Origin: Anaerolineales bacterium
GTDB taxonomy: Bacteria > Chloroflexota > Anaerolineae > Anaerolineales > Villigracilaceae
Reading direction: 5' to 3'
Assembly (NCBI GenBank): GCA_020634885.1
Contig: JACKAW010000002.1
Span: 310,001 to 374,000, forward strand
DNA: 64,000 nucleotides
Part shown: piece by piece, positions 16,863 to 25,451 of the stretch
Layout of the letters: the number at the start of each line of letters is the position of its first letter
Numbering within the stretch: the stretch's first letter is position 1
The notes under the pieces: model-generated
What the model was told of the DNA's origin: nothing
The model's input: the letters and a program-made list of their open reading frames with translations, nothing else
The model's database searches: none
Translations under genes and position numbers: made by a program

Positions 16863-18257
16863 ATGTCCACCGAATTTGAAACCTTCCTCCAAAAATACCC
16901 TACCTACAAACAAACCGAAAAAATAGACGAACTTCGTAAAACCGATTACGCACGCCTTGATGCAGGCGAACATGTTTACTTTGATTACACAGGTGGCGGC
17001 ATCTATGCCGAATCGCAAATTCAACAACACTATCAACTGCTGAAAGAAAACGTTTTCGGCAACCCGCATTCCACCAACCCCACTTCGCAAGCCGCCACAC
17101 ATCTTGTCGAAGGTACACGCGAATACATCCTCAAATTTTTCAACGCCGACCCCGATGAATACCTCGCCATTTTTACATCCAATGCCAGCGGTGCGCTCAA
17201 ACTCATCGGCGAGAGTTACCCCTTTGCCAACGGACGCTACCTCCTTACATTTGATAACCATAATTCTGTAAATGGGATTCGCGAATTCGCGCACACTCGC
17301 GGCGCAGAAGTGACCTATATTCCGGTCGAACTGCCCGACATGCGTGTTGACGCCTCACAACTGGAAGCAGAGTTGGCTCGTCCCTCCAAAACTGGGGATA
17401 ATCTGTTTGCTTTTCCCGCCCAATCGAACTTCTCTTCCGTCAAACATCCGCTTGAATGGATCGAGAAAGCCCACGCCCACGGCTGGGATGTGCTGGTGGA
17501 TGCGGCGGCATTTGTCCCAACCAGCAAACTGGACTTAAGCCAGGTCAAACCCGATTTTGTGCCGATCTCTTTCTATAAAATTTTTGGCTATCCCACTGGT
17601 TTGGGTGCGTTGCTTGCAAGAAAATCGGCTTTGGCAAAATTGCACCGTCCATGGTTTGCGGGCGGAACGATCACCGTAGCCTCGGTGATGGGTGATAAAT
17701 ACTACCTCGCCGACGGCGCCCCCGCTTTTGAAGATGGCACACTCGACTATTTAAATATCCCTGCACTTGAGATCGGCTTGAAGCATATCGAGTCAATCGG
17801 GTACGATGTCATCAGCGAACGCGTAAAAACACTAACAGGCTGGTTGTTGGAAAATCTCACGTCCATGAAACACAGCACCGGCGTGCCGTTGGTTCGGGTG
17901 TTTGGACCCACCACCACCGAAGGAAGAGGCGGGGCGGTTACGGTCAATTTTTACGACAAGGATGATGTTGCTCTCGATCATCGCTTTGTAGAAAGTGAAG
18001 CGAACAAGGTCAATATCTCGTTACGCACGGGCTGCTTTTGCAACCCCGGCGCAGGTGAGGTGGCTTTGGGCATCTCGCGTGTGGAATTGGATGTCTGCTT
18101 TACCCGCCCCGAACACAAGGATGTCATGTCCATTGACGAGTTCCGCAAGTGCATTGACGGCAAGTCGTCGGGCGCTGTGCGAATTTCGGTGGGACCTTTC
18201 ACGAACTTTAATGATGTACAAGCATTGCTGACGTTTGCGCGAGGGTTGCTGAAGTAG
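16863..18257 (+). CDS. Class V aminotransferase, MOCOS/cysteine desulfurase-like
   Basis: 464 residues. PLP-dependent fold with the lysine Schiff base in SFYKIFGYPTGLGALL and the aspartate of DVLVDAAAFVPTSKLDL. The late motif LRTGCFCNPGAGE carries the persulfide-type cysteines typical of molybdenum cofactor sulfurase (R-x-GCFCNPGA). It lacks the C-terminal MOSC domain of eukaryotic MOCOS. It may therefore be a free-standing sulfur donor or a related aminotransferase; no molybdoenzyme genes lie nearby. Start ATG has AAGGAG 8 nt upstream. Divergent from xpt. Confidence 0.8.
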   Translation: MSTEFETFLQKYPTYKQTEKIDELRKTDYARLDAGEHVYFDYTGGGIYAESQIQQHYQLLKENVFGNPHSTNPTSQAATHLVEGTREYILKFFNADPDEYLAIFTSNASGALKLIGESYPFANGRYLLTFDNHNSVNGIREFAHTRGAEVTYIPVELPDMRVDASQLEAELARPSKTGDNLFAFPAQSNFSSVKHPLEWIEKAHAHGWDVLVDAAAFVPTSKLDLSQVKPDFVPISFYKIFGYPTGLGALLARKSALAKLHRPWFAGGTITVASVMGDKYYLADGAPAFEDGTLDYLNIPALEIGLKHIESIGYDVISERVKTLTGWLLENLTSMKHSTGVPLVRVFGPTTTEGRGGAVTVNFYDKDDVALDHRFVESEANKVNISLRTGCFCNPGAGEVALGISRVELDVCFTRPEHKDVMSIDEFRKCIDGKSSGAVRISVGPFTNFNDVQALLTFARGLLK

Positions 18258-18261
18258 TCCA

Positions 18262-18300
18262 ATCACGTGACAGTCACCTTAAAGGTGACTGTCACGTGAT
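18262..18300. repeat. Perfect 19-bp palindrome, family member of 20584-20612
   Basis: Arms ATCACGTGACAGTCACCTT and its exact complement with a 1-nt centre, 5 bases after the aminotransferase stop. The core AGTCACCTT..GGTGACTGTCAC is repeated at 20584-20612. No T run. Confidence 0.7.
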
Positions 18301-18353
18301 TTATGGAGAGACTATCCCTTTGGTGGCTCGCGTGGCTTGTTCGAGAATAATAA

Positions 18354-18448
18354 GAACCTATCCGAATATTATGCTCAAGGCGGCGTACCCATATCTGGGC
18401 ATACATCCCCGCCGAGAATGGCGGTGGGAGCAATTTTAGGATAGGCTC
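18354..18448. repeat. Palindrome-ended intergenic element
   Basis: Ends GAACCTATCC (18354) and GGATAGGCTC (18439-18448) are inverted repeats with one mismatch. The interior contains a second stem CCCCGCCGAGAATGGCGGTGGG. It carries an open frame on the reverse strand that I do not consider a gene. Confidence 0.45.
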
Positions 18449-18501
18449 TAAATTCAACTAAACCCTATGTCAGAATGGTACGCATCCGGTATGGGGGTAG
18501 G

Positions 18502-18507
18502 TATACT
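18502..18507 (+). promoter_or_regulatory. Probable -10 box for the YCII gene
   Basis: TATACT 34 bases before the GTG start; a ribosome binding site AAAAGGAG lies between. No good -35 box. Confidence 0.35.
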
Positions 18508-18541
18508 GTGGGCTTACATATCAACAAAAAGGAGTTTTATT

Positions 18542-18856
18542 GTGTCTACTCAACCTGTACGCCCCCTTCGTTTTGTCGTCCTGCACACGCCTGGACCCAA
18601 ATGGCAATATGGTCTAGACTATCGCGAACAGGAAGGTGTTAGCGAACATGTGCAACACTATCTCAAACTTCATCAGCAGGGCAAACTTCAGCTTGGTGGT
18701 CCCTTCCTTTTGCCAGACGCAGGCGGCATGATGATCACCACCAAAGAAGTCACGTACGAAGAGATCGATGCTTTCGCTGCTGAAGACCCGGCTGTACAAT
18801 CTGGTTTGCTCCTCTACGAAGTACGCCCGTGGATGACAGCCATGGAGCATGAATGA
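18542..18856 (+). CDS. YCII-related domain protein
   Basis: 104 residues starting at GTG, chosen because AAAAAGGAG lies 8 nt upstream and the residues before it do not match the family. YCII (DIG-like) proteins have a ferredoxin-like alpha-beta fold with a conserved His/Asp pair. Visible motifs: FVVLHTPGPKW at the N-terminus, VSEHVQHYLKLHQQGKLQLGGP with the conserved His, and ITTKEVTYEEIDAFAAEDPAVQSGLL, the typical 'A..DP....G' C-terminal block. Function unproven for most members. Its stop overlaps the next gene as ATGA. Confidence 0.85.
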   Translation: MSTQPVRPLRFVVLHTPGPKWQYGLDYREQEGVSEHVQHYLKLHQQGKLQLGGPFLLPDAGGMMITTKEVTYEEIDAFAAEDPAVQSGLLLYEVRPWMTAMEHE

Positions 18857-19056
18857 CCAACGGACAAACCCGCGCCAACATCAAACCTGGCATGACCGTG
18901 CTTATTGTGCTTAAGCAAGACCAGCGCACGGGCAAGCTCACCAAGGGCATTGTCAAAGATATTCTTACCAAATCACCCAACCATCCGCACGGCATCAAGG
19001 TGCGCCTTATGGATGGACAAGTGGGGCGTGTGAAGGAAATTGTTGAATCTGCGTAG
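18853..19056 (+). CDS. YwbE family small protein (DUF2196)
   Basis: 67 residues, full family length. The pattern RANIKPGMTVLIVLKQDQRTGKLTKGIVKDILT..S.HPHGIKVRL.DGQVGRVK matches YwbE/DUF2196 (written here with gaps). The fold is predicted as a small beta-barrel; function unknown. Start ATG overlaps the YCII stop by 4 bases, so the two are translated together. Confidence 0.9.
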   Translation: MTNGQTRANIKPGMTVLIVLKQDQRTGKLTKGIVKDILTKSPNHPHGIKVRLMDGQVGRVKEIVESA

Positions 19057-19090
19057 GTAATTCCTGGCGGGGTCGTGTTATCAGTATTCC

Positions 19091-19873
19091 ATGAATATAT
19101 CCCGCCTAAATTATGACCAGATCGCCGATCAATATAATCAGCGTTACCCCGCCTCCCAAACATGGGAACGCGGACAAGCCCTGCTGGAACTTGCAAAACG
19201 GACGAACGCAAAGACCATCCTTGAAGTTGGCAGCGGTACAGGCTTTTGGCTAAATGGATTGAGTAATACCGGCGCGAAGTTATTCGGGTTGGATTATTCG
19301 ATGGGCATGATCCAACAAGCCAGGGAACAGCCCGCGCCTCTTCTTTTGACCCGTGGCACGGGGACTCAACTCCCTTATCCTTCCTCCACCTTTGACCTGA
19401 TTTATTGCGTAGATGCCATCCACCACTTTGGCGATCACCGCGTGTTTATCCGCGAAGCATTCCGCCTGCTTAAGCCTGGCGCTGCCTTGGCTGTGATCGG
19501 GCATGATCCACACGAAGGTGCGGCTCATTGGTACATCTACGAATATTTTGACACGGTCTACGATACCGACTTGCGACGATACCCAGCAGGCAGGTCTGTG
19601 TTGCAGTGGATGGAGCAGGAGGGGTTTGTGGATATATCTACAAAGGTTGTCGAGCAAATTCAAAACATTCATGTTGGCGAGGCGGTTTTGAAAGACCCTT
19701 TTCTCAAACATGACGCCACATCACAACTGGCGTTATTGGATGAGCAAACCTATCAAGCAGGTATCGAGCGGATTCGGTCTGCATTGGCACGGGCAGGGGA
19801 GAGGCTTGATCGCATTACTTTTCGTTCGGAGATCGCAGTGCAGATGCAGCTTGGGTTTAAGCCCAATGCCTGA
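19091..19873 (+). CDS. Class I SAM-dependent methyltransferase
   Basis: 260 residues. SAM-binding motif I is ILEVGSGTGFWL (near residue 37), acidic strand-2 end is FGLDYS, and motif post-I/II shows LPYPSSTFDLIYCVDAIHHF, as in UbiE/Methyltransf_11 proteins. C-terminal half is less conserved and should carry the acceptor site. Acceptor unknown. It begins 34 bases after the YwbE gene and may be in the same transcript. Confidence 0.85.
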   Translation: MNISRLNYDQIADQYNQRYPASQTWERGQALLELAKRTNAKTILEVGSGTGFWLNGLSNTGAKLFGLDYSMGMIQQAREQPAPLLLTRGTGTQLPYPSSTFDLIYCVDAIHHFGDHRVFIREAFRLLKPGAALAVIGHDPHEGAAHWYIYEYFDTVYDTDLRRYPAGRSVLQWMEQEGFVDISTKVVEQIQNIHVGEAVLKDPFLKHDATSQLALLDEQTYQAGIERIRSALARAGERLDRITFRSEIAVQMQLGFKPNA

Positions 19874-19907
19874 TGGGTAGAAACAGGCTCAAATCAAGTT
19901 TGAAGCG

Positions 19908-19937
19908 AAAATGTCCGATTTGTATCGGGCATTTTTT
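19908..19937 (+). terminator. Rho-independent terminator
   Basis: Stem AAAATGTCCGAT with ATCGGGCATTTT (one G-T pair), followed by a T run, after the methyltransferase gene. Confidence 0.7.
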
Positions 19938-19948
19938 ATTCCCCATGC

Positions 19949-19954
19949 TATACT
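19949..19954 (+). promoter_or_regulatory. Probable -10 box for the lipoprotein gene
   Basis: TATACT 29 bases before the lipoprotein ATG and just after the terminator. Confidence 0.4.
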
Positions 19955-19983
19955 CGCAAAAACTATCCTCATTGAGGTTTTCC

Positions 19984-20577
19984 ATGAAAAAACTATCGTT
20001 CGTACTGTTCGTTTCATTCCTGCTCTCTGCCTGCGGATCATCTACACCTGTTCCGCCTTCCGCCATACCTGCCACAGCCACGGTTGAGATTTTGCCTACG
20101 GTAACGCCGGTGTGCATTGACCCCAAACCCACCCAAGCCGATGTTGACCGCGCTCTTGGGTACACGGGTAATATTTTTTCTGCGCCGGTGTGGGAACAAA
20201 GTTATGAGGCATACGATAATAAAGTAGCGGTGTATTGGGTTTCCAGTGATGGTGTGGTGTTTCTCGAAGATGTGATTTTCTCTTGCGGGTATGAAGAACC
20301 GGACTTGAACCGGTATTTCAGCGCTGAACATTGGAATACAGTTTTTGCAAATTATGAAACCTACCAGATGACGAATGAGTGCAAAAATGATAATGGCATA
20401 CGGTTGTATGAGTTTGGCATCTCAGACCTGGGGACAGAGTATGCCGCGCGGTATTGGTCTGCCTATGATTCAAATAACAGCATTATCACGCTGATGTTAT
20501 TGTTACCTGCCAGCGCAACCCCGGTAATGGACGAATACGCAGCGATGCTTTTCCCGACCTTTTCAAGCTGCAAGTAA
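19984..20577 (+). CDS. Small lipoprotein, function unknown
   Basis: 197 residues from MKKLSFVLFVSFLLSACG, a clear lipoprotein signal with lipobox LSAC (Cys 17). A Pro/Thr/Ala-rich linker follows (STPVPPSAIPATATVEILPT), then a folded part with several cysteines (Cys at VCIDPKP, FSCGYEEP, NECKND and the final SSCK), which suggests two disulfide bonds outside the cell. No domain recognised. Confidence 0.75.
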   Translation: MKKLSFVLFVSFLLSACGSSTPVPPSAIPATATVEILPTVTPVCIDPKPTQADVDRALGYTGNIFSAPVWEQSYEAYDNKVAVYWVSSDGVVFLEDVIFSCGYEEPDLNRYFSAEHWNTVFANYETYQMTNECKNDNGIRLYEFGISDLGTEYAARYWSAYDSNNSIITLMLLLPASATPVMDEYAAMLFPTFSSCK

Positions 20578-20583
20578 AACCCA

Positions 20584-20612
20584 GTGATAGTCACCTTCAT
20601 GGTGACTGTCAC
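20584..20612. repeat. Palindrome of the AGTCACC family
   Basis: GTGATAGTCACC with GGTGACTGTCAC (one mismatch), loop TTCAT, between the lipoprotein stop and the flavoprotein start. Shares its core with 18262-18300. Lacks a T run. Confidence 0.65.
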
Positions 20613-20630
20613 TTTTAGGAGTTTCTTCCC

Positions 20631-22682
20631 ATGTCCTCTCGTTACGATATCCTCTTTCAACCCATTCGGCTCGGACCTGTAACCGCGCCGAATCGATTCT
20701 ATCAAGTGCCGCATTGTAATGGCTTTGGCTGGCGTATGCCCAAAGGACTCGCCGCCATGCGCGGCATGAAAGCGGAAGGCGGCTGGGGCGTAGTCTGCAC
20801 CGAAGAGACCGAAATTCATTACACCAGCGATCTTTCACCATTTATTGAAGGACACATTTGGGATGATGCGGATATTTCTGCCTTGCAGTTAATGACTGAG
20901 TCTGTCCACAAACATGGCTCACTGGCGGGCATTGAACTCGCCTACAACGGACGTGATGCTTCAAACCTATACACCCGCGCCGCGCCCTTCGACCTCGCCT
21001 CACGCGGACTGGTCGGCGGAAGCGGCTATGAGCCGGGTCAATCTCGTGCCGCTTCAAAAGATGATTTGAAGCAGATCCGCAAGTGGCACCGCAATGCTGC
21101 CATCCGCGCCAAACGCGCAGGTTTCGACATTATCTATTGTTATGCTGCGCACAACCTCACGCTCGCATTTCACATGCTATCCAAAGACAATGACCGCGCC
21201 GACGAGTACGGCGGTTCTCTCGAAAACCGTACCCGCTTCCTGCGTGAATTGATCGAAGATACCAAAGAAGCGGTTGGCGATACCTGCGCTGTGGCTGTCC
21301 GCTTTGCGGTGGATGAACTGCTCGGCGCAGATGGAATGCAGCACGATGGCGAAGCAAAAGAGATCGTCTCAATGCTTGCCGAACTGCCCGACTTGTGGGA
21401 CGTAAACATTAGCGCATGGAAAAACGATTCCATCACTTCACGCTTTGGCAAGGAAGGGCATCAGGAAAAATATATTTCCTTCGTTAAGCAACTCACCACC
21501 AAACCCGTCGTTGGCGTGGGACGTTACACCTCACCCGATAGCATGGTCTCTGCCATTGAGCGCGGCGTTCTCGATCTGATCGGCGCGGCACGCCCTTCCA
21601 TAGCAGACCCCTTCTTGCCGAACAAAATTAAAGAAGGCAGGCACGAAGATATCCGCGAGTGCATTGGCTGTAATATCTGCGTCACGGGCGATACGCGCTT
21701 CGTGCCGATTCGCTGCACGCAAAATCCCACCATGGGCGAAGAATGGCGGCGCGAGTGGCACCCCGAGATCATCGCGCCTAAAAAAGCGGACGATGAAATT
21801 CTCATTGTTGGCGCCGGACCTGCTGGGTTGGAAGCGGCTCGAGCGTTGGGTCAGCGCGGGTACAAGGTCATCCTCACCGACGCGAAGCGTGAGGCGGGTG
21901 GTCGAGTTTTGCTCGAGTCTGCGTTGCCAAATCTCATCGAATGGCGGCGAGTCATTGATTGGCGTCTGACACAAATTGAAAAGATCGAAAATATTTACTT
22001 CTATCCCTCCAGCCCCATGACCGCCAAAGATGTGCTCGAATCTGGCGAGCCGCATGTCGTCATCGCCACTGGCGCAACCTGGCGACGTGACGGCATGGGT
22101 CGCTATCACTCGCGCCCTATTCCAGGAAATGGCAACGTCTTCACACCCGATGATGTGATGAACAATAAACTGCCAAATGGCAAAGTCGTCATCTACGACG
22201 ACGATCATTACTACATGGGCGGCGTGCTTGCAGAACTGCTCGCAACGAACGGCTGCGAAGTAACCTTGGTTTCACCAGCTCCCACCATTTCTGCATGGAC
22301 GGAACACACCCTTGAACAGGAACGCATCTACAAGCGACTCCTCAGCTTGAACGTGACCCTGCTCCCACACCACGCTCTCGCCTCTCACTCCCCGACAACT
22401 GCTACAGTTTCTCATACCATTACCAACGCCGAATCGACTCTCGCCAGCGACGCCATCCTCATGGTCACAGACAGAATCCCCAACGACAGCCTTTACCGCG
22501 AGCTCAAGCCCGCCCTCGCAGATGGACGCCTCAAGTCTCTGAAAATCATCGGCGATGCCGAAGCGCCCAACATCATCGCGCAAGCGGTATTCAGCGGACA
22601 TCTCGCCGCACAGGAATTTGGCGAAGAAGTCAATCCAGATGTGACACCGTTCAAGGTGGAACGGGTTACAACAACCAAGTAA
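20631..22682 (+). CDS. Trimethylamine/histamine dehydrogenase-like FMN, 4Fe-4S, NAD(H)-fold oxidoreductase
   Basis: 683 residues. An Old Yellow Enzyme TIM barrel (1-340), a 4Fe-4S segment and a C-terminal Rossmann part (ILIVGAGPAGLEAARAL near 388) follow the trimethylamine dehydrogenase layout. Cys29 in NRFYQVPHC equals the residue that binds FMN covalently in TMADH. Tyr171/His174 and Trp263/Asp266 match TMADH catalytic and substrate-bowl residues. The cluster cysteines are 344, 347, 350 and 362. Two bowl residues differ: TMADH Tyr60 is Glu59 here, and Trp355 is Asp354, an acidic residue as in histamine dehydrogenase. A primary or secondary amine substrate is therefore more likely than trimethylamine (inference). 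No electron-transfer flavoprotein genes are adjacent. Confidence 0.85.
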   Translation: MSSRYDILFQPIRLGPVTAPNRFYQVPHCNGFGWRMPKGLAAMRGMKAEGGWGVVCTEETEIHYTSDLSPFIEGHIWDDADISALQLMTESVHKHGSLAGIELAYNGRDASNLYTRAAPFDLASRGLVGGSGYEPGQSRAASKDDLKQIRKWHRNAAIRAKRAGFDIIYCYAAHNLTLAFHMLSKDNDRADEYGGSLENRTRFLRELIEDTKEAVGDTCAVAVRFAVDELLGADGMQHDGEAKEIVSMLAELPDLWDVNISAWKNDSITSRFGKEGHQEKYISFVKQLTTKPVVGVGRYTSPDSMVSAIERGVLDLIGAARPSIADPFLPNKIKEGRHEDIRECIGCNICVTGDTRFVPIRCTQNPTMGEEWRREWHPEIIAPKKADDEILIVGAGPAGLEAARALGQRGYKVILTDAKREAGGRVLLESALPNLIEWRRVIDWRLTQIEKIENIYFYPSSPMTAKDVLESGEPHVVIATGATWRRDGMGRYHSRPIPGNGNVFTPDDVMNNKLPNGKVVIYDDDHYYMGGVLAELLATNGCEVTLVSPAPTISAWTEHTLEQERIYKRLLSLNVTLLPHHALASHSPTTATVSHTITNAESTLASDAILMVTDRIPNDSLYRELKPALADGRLKSLKIIGDAEAPNIIAQAVFSGHLAAQEFGEEVNPDVTPFKVERVTTTK

Positions 22683-22686
22683 TCGA

Positions 22687-22735
22687 ATCTGCTCTATCGG
22701 GGGGCTTAGTCCTCAATAGAGCAGATAATTTTTTC
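22687..22735 (+). terminator. Rho-independent terminator
   Basis: Arms ATCTGCTCTAT (22687-22697) and ATAGAGCAGAT (22716-22726) followed by AATTTTTT, just after the flavoprotein gene. Confidence 0.85.
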
Positions 22736-22933
22736 GTAGAGAGCATCAATGATCACAGCTGAACTTAAACATAATTTCCAACCGTTTGTTCTAGTACCCA
22801 GCCTGACGCGGGGTTGAATAATGCGGTCATCCTCGTCAGTGTGGAAATTTCGCTGGTGGCACTTATTTTCTCGGGTGATCTGAGTCAGTTCCTGCCGTAC
22901 GGTCTTTATTTAATAACTTACAAAGGAAAAACA
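22736..22933. other. Intergenic stretch before the AT-rich acyltransferase gene
   Basis: About 200 bases with no supported gene. Composition shifts from the GC-richer genome average to AT-rich near its right end, so one edge of a transferred segment may lie here. Confidence 0.3.
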
Positions 22934-24028
22934 ATGACAAATAGGATAAAAATCATTGACGGCATCCGTGGAATTGCGATATTACTCGTTATCGCTTACC
23001 ATTATGTTTTTGGAAATGCAGTCCTCGATAGTCCACTAGCCAATAAACTTATAAAATTTCTCAATCTAGGATGGAGTGGGGTTGATTTATTCTTCGTATT
23101 ATCTGGTTTTTTAATAGTCGGAATTTTGCTGGACTCAAAAGGATCAAACACTTACTTTTCCACTTTCTATATTAGAAGAGGTCTAAGGATATTACCGTTA
23201 TACTACATACTTCTTCTCCTATATCTAATACTTCCAGAATTCATTTTAAACGATGACTTATTCAAAGATAGTGTACCCTTTTGGAGTTATTTATCATTTA
23301 CCCAAAATTTTTTTATGATTCGCCACAATTTTGGTCTTGGATGGATAGCAATCACTTGGTCACTTGCAGTTGAAGAACAATTTTATTTACTTCTTCCTGC
23401 ACTAATATGGAAGCTAGATAAAAAAAATTTGGTGTATACCTTTTTGGTGCTTATAACTCTTGCACCTATAATATGTTTATATTTTTCTGGGTTGGGCGGT
23501 TATATTTTCCCTTTAGCCCGCTCAAACTCGATTTTAATGGGAGGGTTATTATCAATTGCCTATCGAGAAAAACATATTAAGTCTCTACTGATAGAACATC
23601 AAAAAATAATTATTACGCTTTTATTCATGTTTCTTGTTGGCGCAGGGGTAATAATTCTTAAAGAAATTGGAGCTCCAGGCAGCACGTTTACTCAATTATG
23701 GCTTGGTATACTTTATACTCTATTTCTTGCGACATGTACTTTGTTCCCAAACAAGATTTTAAGCTCTCTTATAGAAAATCCCATACTCATATGGTTTGGA
23801 ACAAGGTCTTACAGTATTTATTTATTCCACTTATTTTTTCTTAAATTTTCTCATTATTTTATATTGGAAAAATATTCTACTGAATTTACAAATTGGAATG
23901 AACTTTACGTAACTTTAATTGCATTTGCACTCACATTAATAGCAGCCGAAGTGTCTTTTAGATATTTTGAATCTATTTTTCTAACCTTCGGTAAAAGATT
24001 TCAATACAAAACAGAAAAAATATCATAG
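22934..24028 (+). CDS. Acyltransferase 3 family membrane protein (OafA/YrhL-like)
   Basis: 364 residues from MTNRIKIIDGIRG, with AAAGGAAA upstream; an earlier in-frame ATG lacks support. Family 3 acyltransferases move acetyl or other acyl groups onto sugars of surface polysaccharides. Visible hallmarks: IDGIRGIAILLVIAYHY (the R/K-x(10)-H motif with active-site His), WSGVDLFFVLSGFLIVGIL, FYIRRGLRILPLYY and TWSLAVEEQFYLLLP. About ten membrane helices. The gene is clearly AT-richer than everything around it and uses many AAA, ATA, TTA and TTT codons, a sign of recent transfer. No glycan genes accompany it. Confidence 0.88.
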   Translation: MTNRIKIIDGIRGIAILLVIAYHYVFGNAVLDSPLANKLIKFLNLGWSGVDLFFVLSGFLIVGILLDSKGSNTYFSTFYIRRGLRILPLYYILLLLYLILPEFILNDDLFKDSVPFWSYLSFTQNFFMIRHNFGLGWIAITWSLAVEEQFYLLLPALIWKLDKKNLVYTFLVLITLAPIICLYFSGLGGYIFPLARSNSILMGGLLSIAYREKHIKSLLIEHQKIIITLLFMFLVGAGVIILKEIGAPGSTFTQLWLGILYTLFLATCTLFPNKILSSLIENPILIWFGTRSYSIYLFHLFFLKFSHYFILEKYSTEFTNWNELYVTLIAFALTLIAAEVSFRYFESIFLTFGKRFQYKTEKIS

Positions 24029-24125
24029 CTGTTTTTAAAAAATAAATTTTGTTTTTGCTTTCAAACCGGATTATTATCAACAGTTAGCGATATTTTGCAA
24101 GACACACAACTAAAGTGAATTTTTT

Positions 24126-25247
24126 ATGCCCTTCTCCCTCATCCTCGTCACTGGTGCGACTGGGTACATTGCCAGTCTGCTCATTCCACAACTGCTTGAA
24201 AAAGGCTATCGTGTGCGGGCGATGGCACGCGCACCGGAACGGCTTAAAATGCGAACCTGGTACTCCCAGGTGGAAATGATCCGCGCCGATGTGATGGAGC
24301 CGGAAACTCTTGCAGCCGCCATGCAAGGCGTACATGCGGCCTATTACCTTATCCACAATATGGCGGCTGGACATGGGTACACCACCATCGAATTGGAAGG
24401 CGCACAAAATTTTTCATCTGCTGCCGAACAAGCAGGGATTGAACATATCATCTACCTCGGCGGACTTGCCGACCCGGAGCAGCACATTGCGCCGCATATG
24501 CGTTCACGCATCGAAACCGGCGTGACCTTACGAAAAGGCAGCGTGCCCGTCACCGAATTCCGCGCGGGGGTGATCGCGGGCTCGGGCAGCATCTCATTCG
24601 AGATGATCCGCTTCATGACGGAGTTATTTCCGATCATTCCTGGTCCCATTTGGTTGAAGAACAAATCTCAACCAATTGCGGTTCAAAATGTTATTGACTA
24701 TTTGCTGGCAGCCTTGACCAACCCCAATGGTCGCGGCGGAGTCTTTGAGATCGGGATGCAACAGGTCTTCGTCTATACCGACTTGATGAAAATGTACGCC
24801 AATGCCCGTGGACTTAAACGCAGCTTGTTCCTACTTCCCTATGTGCCGGTCTGGTTCATGGCATTTGGAATCAGTTTGATGACGCCTGTGCCGTATCCGA
24901 TCGCGTATGCGCTCGTAGGCGGGCTTTCGAGTGACAGCCTCATTCTGCATGATACGGCGCAAAAAACTTTCCCTGAGGTAAAACTCATGGATTACGAATC
25001 AGCCATCGCCGAGGCAATGAAGCGCCTGCATCCGCTGAGAATAGAGCGGGTGTGGAATGAAGATCAAGATGCGGCGCTCAAGCATGAAGGTTTCTTCATC
25101 CAATATCGAAAAGATAAAAAAGCCGGAGATTTGACCCATAAGAAATTTTCCTTTGGCGAAGAGTGGAGTGATGGGCAGACGGTTTATTTTGCGCCCTTCG
25201 GTTTTCGCGGTTTTGTGTACGCCTTTTTGCGCGGGTATTGGTGGTAG
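24126..25247 (+). CDS. NAD(P)-binding SDR-family protein, paralogue of 6802-8274
   Basis: 373 residues. Rossmann motif GATGYIASLLIP near the N-terminus, then blocks shared with the larger paralogue: LAAAMQGVHAAYYLIH, IETGVTLRKGSVPVTEFRAG, GSGSISFEMIRFMTEL. The paralogue's DUF2867 domain is missing here except for a tail-like FAPFGFRGFVYAFLRGYWW at the C-terminus, which resembles that domain's final FEPHGLSGFLYWYSMWP. So the domain may have been lost by internal deletion (inference). No ribosome binding site seen. Lies just before the cobalamin riboswitch. Confidence 0.78.
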   Translation: MPFSLILVTGATGYIASLLIPQLLEKGYRVRAMARAPERLKMRTWYSQVEMIRADVMEPETLAAAMQGVHAAYYLIHNMAAGHGYTTIELEGAQNFSSAAEQAGIEHIIYLGGLADPEQHIAPHMRSRIETGVTLRKGSVPVTEFRAGVIAGSGSISFEMIRFMTELFPIIPGPIWLKNKSQPIAVQNVIDYLLAALTNPNGRGGVFEIGMQQVFVYTDLMKMYANARGLKRSLFLLPYVPVWFMAFGISLMTPVPYPIAYALVGGLSSDSLILHDTAQKTFPEVKLMDYESAIAEAMKRLHPLRIERVWNEDQDAALKHEGFFIQYRKDKKAGDLTHKKFSFGEEWSDGQTVYFAPFGFRGFVYAFLRGYWW

Positions 25248-25251
25248 AATG

Positions 25252-25440
25252 ATTTTAATAACGAATTAGCCAGCGGCGAAGTCCGGTGAAAACCCGGCGC
25301 TGTCGCGCAACTGTGAAGTTAGTTGAGTAGTGCCATAGTTGAATAGTTAAGTAGTTGAACAATCAAACTGCAAAACTAAAAAACTAACAACCTACCAACC
25401 TACCCAAGCCAGGTCGCCCGCTCTGATTCGGTTCAACCAC
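25252..25440 (+). promoter_or_regulatory. Cobalamin (adenosylcobalamin-type) riboswitch aptamer
   Basis: The core GTCCGGTGAAAACCCGGCGC, then TGTCGCGCAACTGTGAA, is the conserved P3-P5 part of the B12 aptamer, and AAGCCAGGTCGCCCGCT (25406-25422) is a B12-box variant. Between them (25318-25400) is a loosely repeated AT-rich stretch bounded by GTTAG and CTAAC, with GTTGAGTAG, GTTGAATAG and GTTAAGTAG units; this looks like an insertion in a variable arm. It controls the btuF-btuC-GNAT-btuD operon. Confidence 0.88.
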
Positions 25441-25451
25441 TTCTCGCGGAA

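Noticed and set aside
18263..18457. 64-codon frame on the reverse strand
   Set aside because: It is made of two palindromic elements and has no ribosome site.
22749..22817. 22-codon frame MITAELKHNFQ before the acyltransferase gene
   Set aside because: No ribosome site and no similarity I can recognise; could be chance.
25318..25400. GTTGAGTAG-like repeats considered as a CRISPR or iteron array
   Set aside because: Units are short, unequal, have no spacers and lie within the cobalamin riboswitch.
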